NCBI RefSeq assembly: GCF_000003815.2
Contig: NC_049987.1
Span: 21,524,187-21,588,186 of the forward strand
From: Branchiostoma floridae
Lineage: Eukaryota > Chordata > Leptocardii > Amphioxiformes > Branchiostomatidae
Direction of reading: 5' to 3'
Length of the DNA stretch: 64,000 nucleotides
How positions within the stretch are numbered: the stretch's first letter is position 1; each line of letters opens with the position of its first letter. This document shows, in pieces, positions 58,544-64,000 of the stretch. The notes below the pieces were generated by a model, which worked only from the letters and a program-made list of their open reading frames with translations, searched no databases and had not been told where the DNA came from. The position numbers were made by a program, and so were the translations under genes.

Positions 58544-61500
58544 ATGGTGCACCCCACATCAATTTCATCATTAAATTGGAGGAAAAATGACCTGATTCAA
58601 TCTACACTAAAAAGAGACCTGCAAATTGACCAAGGAGCTACCCAGCTATATTATGTGGGGGGAATGTGTCGTTTTACCTTCCGGCTGCCAGCTCTTGTAC
58701 ATGTAAGTGAAGACATGCAAGTTGCCATGGCAAGGTTCTTGATTGACGGCGAGATCCAGCGACACCTTGAGGGAGGTCGACTGCTGAATTGGTGTCTCCA
58801 AACTGTGAAGCTCACGGCTGTACATACAACAGGTAAGATTGTCTTGTTTGACCCATTTTAGATGAACAGTTTTTTTTAATGATGATACTCTAAAAATCAT
58901 GTTGTGGTAGTCACGCAATCCACGCAGACCAAAATTATATTTTTGAGGTCAGATTTGTATTCGAAGTATATACTATACACAAAGTTTTTTCTTGTATCTT
59001 CAAGGATAGCGAAAATATTGGTGTTTTCACATATTTGATTAGCTGAATCGGATTTTATTGCCCCTGGATCCCAATTATTCAGGATTATTCATAATTTTTA
59101 AACTAGATATGTAAATTTCAATTCAGCATGTTACAAAACCCTGGTATACCAACTTTTTTCCTTGTATCTTGTATGACAGCGGTGATATTGTAAACTTTCA
59201 TATTTAATTAGCTAGCCTGGAGAAATTACAGCATAATTTTCGATTTGATCATGCTACTGTAAATCTCCTAAGGAATGATTCAATGAATGCTTCAAAATAA
59301 ACATGCATGTTTCAGGTGATGGTAACTGCCTTCTTCATGCTGTTGCAACATACATGTGGGGAGTGCAGGACAGTGAGTGCATTCTACGACAACAGGTGTA
59401 CAATTCCATCTGGTTGGATCCCAATGGAGTGCTCAGGGCACGCTGGGAACGTCAAAGAAGAAAAAGAAATGCGTTGTATCCTGGAGGTGGTCTTCAATAT
59501 AGCCTTGAGGTAATGTTGTCCTTTCGAACAAAGCACTGCACTACAAATGTTGGTTCAATAATTGAGGGTTTGTAATACAGTGTAGCTGACAGTTGCATCA
59601 TTGAATGTTGTTGAATCTTTAAAAAGTTCTAATCATACAGTCTCCTTTAATAGGATTGGGAAAGAGAGTGGCAACTGATGGTAACCATGGCAACACCAGA
59701 GCCACACAACCCAGTGAATGGCCAACACTGCTACAGGTCTCTTGAAGAGTTCCATGTCTTCACGCTGGCCAACGTCCTGCGTCGCCCCATCATCATCATC
59801 GCCGATCCCGTTTTCAGAGATGTGGAGGGCCATTCCCTAGCTCCTGTCCACTTTGGAGGGATCTACCTCCCTCTGCTGTGGAGGCCTCAGCATTGTGTAC
59901 GGCATCCCATCGTCCTCGCATTTCATAATCAGCACTTCACACCGCTGATCGCAGAGCAAGCCGTGCCAGCTCCAAACGGCCCTGCCTCATCCCAGAGTGC
60001 GCCCCCTGTCCAACAGCAAGCCATTCCGCTGACAGGACGTGATCTACGGCCCTTACCAGTGCAGTACCTACATCCCAGAGAGGAGAATGGGGTTATGGAA
60101 TTGCTGCATCAGTATCTCCACATTGTGGAGGTCCCTCTCGGTGACAACGGCCATGTCCCTGCTGCCATGATTGATGGCCCATCCGTTCCTGCCGAGCTCA
60201 ACTTCATCCCTGACCTGCTGCAGTATGACTGGAGTGGCCAACGTGCGAGCGCCAGGGAATCTGGGGCTCCGGAGGCTGAGGCATCTGGCTCGCAATGTTC
60301 CCAAGGGGCAGAGGGGCTGTCTGTGTCGGGGCAGCATCAGGATCAGAGCCTGTTGGTGAACAAGCTGCAACAGGTCCGTCTTGCTAACCCCCCTCCGGAT
60401 CTTCCTCTGAATCCCCCAACTGATATCCTTCCAAATCCCCCTGACCACCCTATCAATCCCCCTCCTGGTCCCTCCCCCAATCCTCTTATTCTCCTACCCG
60501 ATGCTGTAGATGCAGTAGTCCAAACACAAGCACCTGGAGGAACAGTGGGGTCCCAAGGGAGCGTCTCCCAACAACAGAACCATGTCAACGGTCCTCCATC
60601 GGCAAGGCCACCATCGGAAAACAAACCATCGTATGCGGCAGCTGTCAGAACAAACTTAAAGGCACCCCATACAACAACACCAAAGAGAAGACCCAGTTTT
60701 CCAGTGGCATCTCAGAAAAAAGAAATGAGATGCTTAACTGATGGTTGTCCCAACAAACCGATTCCAAGCCGTGGAAGGCTTTGCAAGCAATGTAATTCAC
60801 AAAAGAGGCAACAGTCTAGAAATAGGAACCCGTCATCAGCACCGGCAACCAGAAGAAAGGAGAGGCCACCTTCAGCTGCAGGGGGAAGATCAATGTCTGC
60901 TCCCGCAAAAAGTCCGTCAATGACAAGGAAAATGCCTCCTATGGAAGTCGGTGGATCAACCAACCCAAAAAATCAGAACGGTACAGACACAGGAAGGTCG
61001 GCATATCTGGCCAATGCCTCTTCATTAGATGTGCCTTCTAGCTACAGTAATGGCGTAAGCAGAGTGTCTCCAAGTACAATTCAGGAGCAGAGAGTAGTAG
61101 CAAGTGACATTGTTCCAGTCTCAGAGACAAATGGCAGCTACTGCAACCAAAGATCTCATTGGTGATAATGTTACTAACTCTTCACACTGTAGAAGAGAGA
61201 GTTGTGAGGGACTTGCTTTAGACAACACGAGAGGACTGTGTTACCAGTGTTGGAGTGAGGAGCAAGCAAGGGTCAAGAATAGCAGAACACATGAACTGCC
61301 AACAACAAATGGTGAAACCTCACAACCTGCAGCTGGTGCCAAATGCGCTATTCCTTCTTGCCTGAACATTGTAAGAAAAGGATCAGTGTGTGACGACTGC
61401 ATTAGAATTGTGGAAAGGGATCAAAGGCATAGCACAGGACCCTCAAGAGCAGTGTCTACAAGAGAAAGCTACGCTGATGTCCTAAGAGCAGCAACAAGAT

Positions 61501-62375
61501 TGCAAGGTATGTACAGTCTGCTGTCAATTGTATTCACTATATGCCGCTTTGTTGAGTTATGTTCCCTGCCAACAGTACAAAATGTTGAATAAAGATCAAT
61601 GTTCAGGCTATAATATTAATGTCAAAGGAATAAATTCAAAAGACTTACTGTTTAATTAAAAGCTGTCCCTTGTCAAACCTCAACATAGTTGTGTCAAGAG
61701 CAATAATATTTGAAGGTACACCCCGAAACATACTATCTTTTGTCACTTGCATTCACATGTACAGGTACCAGTGCATCCCCAGCCACCACTACGAGACAAA
61801 CACAACCAACCTCACAGCCACCTCAGCAAGGGAACGCTGCATGTGTGTACAAGGGCTGCAACAACAATGGGCAGCAGCAGCATGGAGATTTGTGTCCACA
61901 GCATTACCAAAAGTTGTACCCGTACAGCAGGGCCAATAGTGTACAGTCAAATGAGTCTTCTGATGTTCCAGGAGAAACAATGCCACCTCAGGCAAACCCT
62001 GGTCCATCTACTTCTGCGTCAAATGGGTTGCCTCCTTTAAATTTTCATGCCCCAGTTTTAATTAACATTTACACTGATCAACAAGCTGCAGGTAACACTG
62101 TAACCAGGATGATACAGCAGCTTAGTGATGTTCAGCAAATTGCCAACAGTACAGGATATCAAACTCCACCTGCCAGCACCAGCAGATGTGCAAGCCAAGC
62201 TTCCAACCATTCCCAGAGCACACAAAGTTCTCCAAACGGCGCAGGGCAGTCTGGTCCAGAAGGCTCCCCTGAACAAAATAATGAGGTCTGCTGGTGTGGC
62301 AGACCAGGAATTCCAGAGTGCAGAAACCTCTGTAGGACTTGCCATGACAGATGTAGACAGAGCTGTTCATCTTAA
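58544..62375 (+). CDS. TNFAIP3-like: A20/TNFAIP3-like ubiquitin-editing OTU deubiquitinase
   Basis: Exons 58544-58832, 59316-59509, 59654-61054, 61119-61506 (or from 61125) and 61765-62375 give about 960 residues. The N-terminal OTU domain aligns with vertebrate A20: Asp68 in FLID, nucleophile Cys101 in GDGNCLLHA, His255 in NQHFTPLI, plus WGVQD, SLEEFHVF, RRPIIIIAD and GGIYLPL. After a Pro/Asn-rich linker come five A20-type zinc fingers beginning near residues 521, 652, 704, 784 and 933. Finger 3 has a 9-residue spacer, finger 4 ends in His instead of Cys, and finger 5 begins CxC. In vertebrates A20 trims K63 chains and restrains NF-kB through RIPK1/TRAF signalling; seven fingers are usual. 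The frame change near 61.1 kb is best explained by a very short intron. Confidence 0.93.
61055..61118 (+). other. Predicted 64-nt micro-intron in the A20-like gene
   Basis: The OTU-containing frame runs to a stop at 61165, while zinc finger 2 is in another frame. AATGGC|GTAAGC offers a strong donor at 61055 in phase 0. GTTCCAG at 61118, or CTCAG at 61124, gives an acceptor in phase 0 of the next frame. Removing 64 or 70 nt restores one continuous protein. Confidence 0.65.
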
Positions 62376-64000
62376 CAAGATTATCATGTTGTTTGTCCTT
62401 TCTATTGAAGTTTTTAGCTAATGTAGCTAAAAGTTTGAATTTTTCTTAATATAGCAGTTGATGAAAGATCATGAAGGAACTACAAATAGTATTCTAAGAG
62501 TGAATAGCAAGAAAAAAGACTTCTACTTGTATCTAGGAAATAGAAAAATAAGAAGTAACTATAGAATAAACTTCCGTGAACTCATGCAAATCATTGTTGA
62601 AAAAGACAAAAGTGTAAGATTTACTGTAACTTGCTGCTACAGCAATTCCAAGAGTATACTATATAAGAAGTCTATTTTTCAGATGACATCTATTTGTACA
62701 TGTCCCAAACCTTAGGACATTGTTGACAATGTTATACTTTATTGTAAAGTGGGGATAGTTACATCAATTTACCAAAGTTACATTTGTACCTGTCAGATAG
62801 AAAGGGACAAAAAAAATTTTAGATATTAGAAATGTGACTTGCACCGACTTCTATGCAAAAGAGGTTCCATTCCTTTACCTCAGCATCTATATGTTGGTGG
62901 CATTTGTAGCAGAAAGTGCCTGTGCCTGTGATGTAATCATGCTGAATGATTGGTCTTTTAGCAAATGTTTTATGTAATATTTTACAAGACCTCTCCCTAC
63001 TGCCTAACCCCACAATGAATCCAAATTTCATGCCAAAAGTCCTCAGTAGGGAGATGGTTTAAAAGGACAAATGTACTGTATTTGTAGCTGGACCTTTCCA
63101 GTTGGATGAAAAGTGAGGTGGGGGAGAATCCAAGAAAGCTACTACCCACCCAAACTATTTGTGGTGAAGCAGCTGAACGTAAAATTGTCTTCTCTGTAGT
63201 ACAGATATTGTAACATGAAAAGTTGAAAGCCATATGGTGACTTGTGGCCAAGCCATTGTGTGATGCAGTTGAAAGGCCATAAGTTTCAACTCTGTTCCAA
63301 GATGTTACCTCTCTGAAGTAAGAATTTTATCATGGCTTTTAAATTATGAAATTGTTTGACATGTTGGGTCTTTGATTGATCCATATTTTTCCAGTGGGAC
63401 ACAGAAAACTTGTTTTGACCAAACGTGTATAAAGATTTAGGCCAGTAGGCAACAAAGAACTGCAAGTCCATTTATATTTCAGAGATTTTTGCGAACTGTA
63501 CTGAAACTGTACTGATGATGATGTGCTGAAACACTGTAAAATGATTTTGGTCACCCGGTTGTGACATCAATGTCGGTAAACACTGGTTCCCTCTATATCG
63601 TGATATATATTATTGTTGTAAACGTAAATGAATTTGCAGTACTGGAATGTGTACATACGTAATTTAAGATAATATATGTCAGTTTTTGTCCACTTTTGTT
63701 GCAATATCAAAAAACATGTTTCCTATCCAAAATAGCTGCAAAAAATTAACCCGAAGCTAGAGAGATGTTATAATTTTTGTCATAAACTTTCTGGCGTAAC
63801 AGCTCTCTACAATATATGTGTAGATAGGAAAGATGTTTTTCACAGATAAGTGTTTCTGTTGTGTTGCAATATCCATGTTCAGGGTTTGAATTTGTATATA
63901 ATATCCATCTTGTTCTGTGTTACTGATTAATATTTAGTTAGTGTCACTATGTCTTACGGCTGGTTTACACGAGGCAAAAAAATGACTTGTCCTTAAAATG
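62376..64000 (+). other. 3'UTR and flank of the A20-like gene
   Basis: AT-rich sequence without recognisable coding exons on either strand. GGCTGGTTTACACGAGGC at about 63959 resembles the start of a MITE that continues past the window. Confidence 0.4.

Noticed and set aside
61104..61165. Frameshift making the A20-like gene a pseudogene
   Set aside because: Strong in-phase donor and acceptors allow a short intron, and all downstream fingers are intact, which would be unlikely in a decaying gene.

Overview
The window looks like nuclear DNA of an invertebrate chordate, most likely a lancelet (Branchiostoma). This is inferred from long introns with GT-AG boundaries, a very dense and varied load of short DNA transposons, tRNA-derived SINEs and CR1/L2-like LINE pieces, and gene orthologues that read like basal-deuterostome versions of vertebrate genes. 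Species identity is inference; no marker here settles it. Several runs of N are assembly gaps.

Layout from left to right. (1) 1-1932: the 3' part of a non-LTR retrotransposon with an open reverse transcriptase frame. (2) 2795-4599 (+): a three-exon secreted collagen/C1q-domain protein. (3) 7495-25246 (-): QRSL1/GatA, the mitochondrial glutamyl-tRNA(Gln) amidotransferase subunit A. Nine coding exons are visible, one internal exon probably lies in an assembly gap, and the 3' end was not found. Its introns are packed with MITEs, some nested, and carry a 21-codon RPL10-like fragment. (4) 25247-25751: a 505-bp divergent promoter region. (5) 25752-45111 (+): RTN4IP1, a mitochondrial NADPH oxidoreductase, with one exon probably lost in the 618-N gap. 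A single-exon class A GPCR (38799-40043, -) sits inside one of its introns. (6) 45112-50536: intergenic and 3'UTR sequence. (7) 50537-56841 (-): FAM76, ten exons including a 33-nt microexon. (8) 56842-58543: a second divergent promoter region with 5'UTR exons. (9) 58544-62375 (+): an A20/TNFAIP3-like deubiquitinase with an OTU domain and five A20-type zinc fingers. (10) 62376-64000: its 3' flank.

Two head-to-head gene pairs stand out. QRSL1/RTN4IP1 encode two mitochondrial proteins and are also divergent neighbours in human (6q21). FAM76 and the A20-like gene both have vertebrate relatives linked to restraint of NF-kB signalling. Exon boundaries below were derived by hand from splice consensus, reading-frame phase and remembered family sequence. 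They are phase-consistent throughout but were not tested against transcripts.

I saw no bacterial-type features, CRISPR arrays or intact functional tRNA/rRNA genes. The repeat fraction is the most structurally rich part: I could define element ends and target-site duplications for about twenty insertions, including several cases of one transposon inside another.
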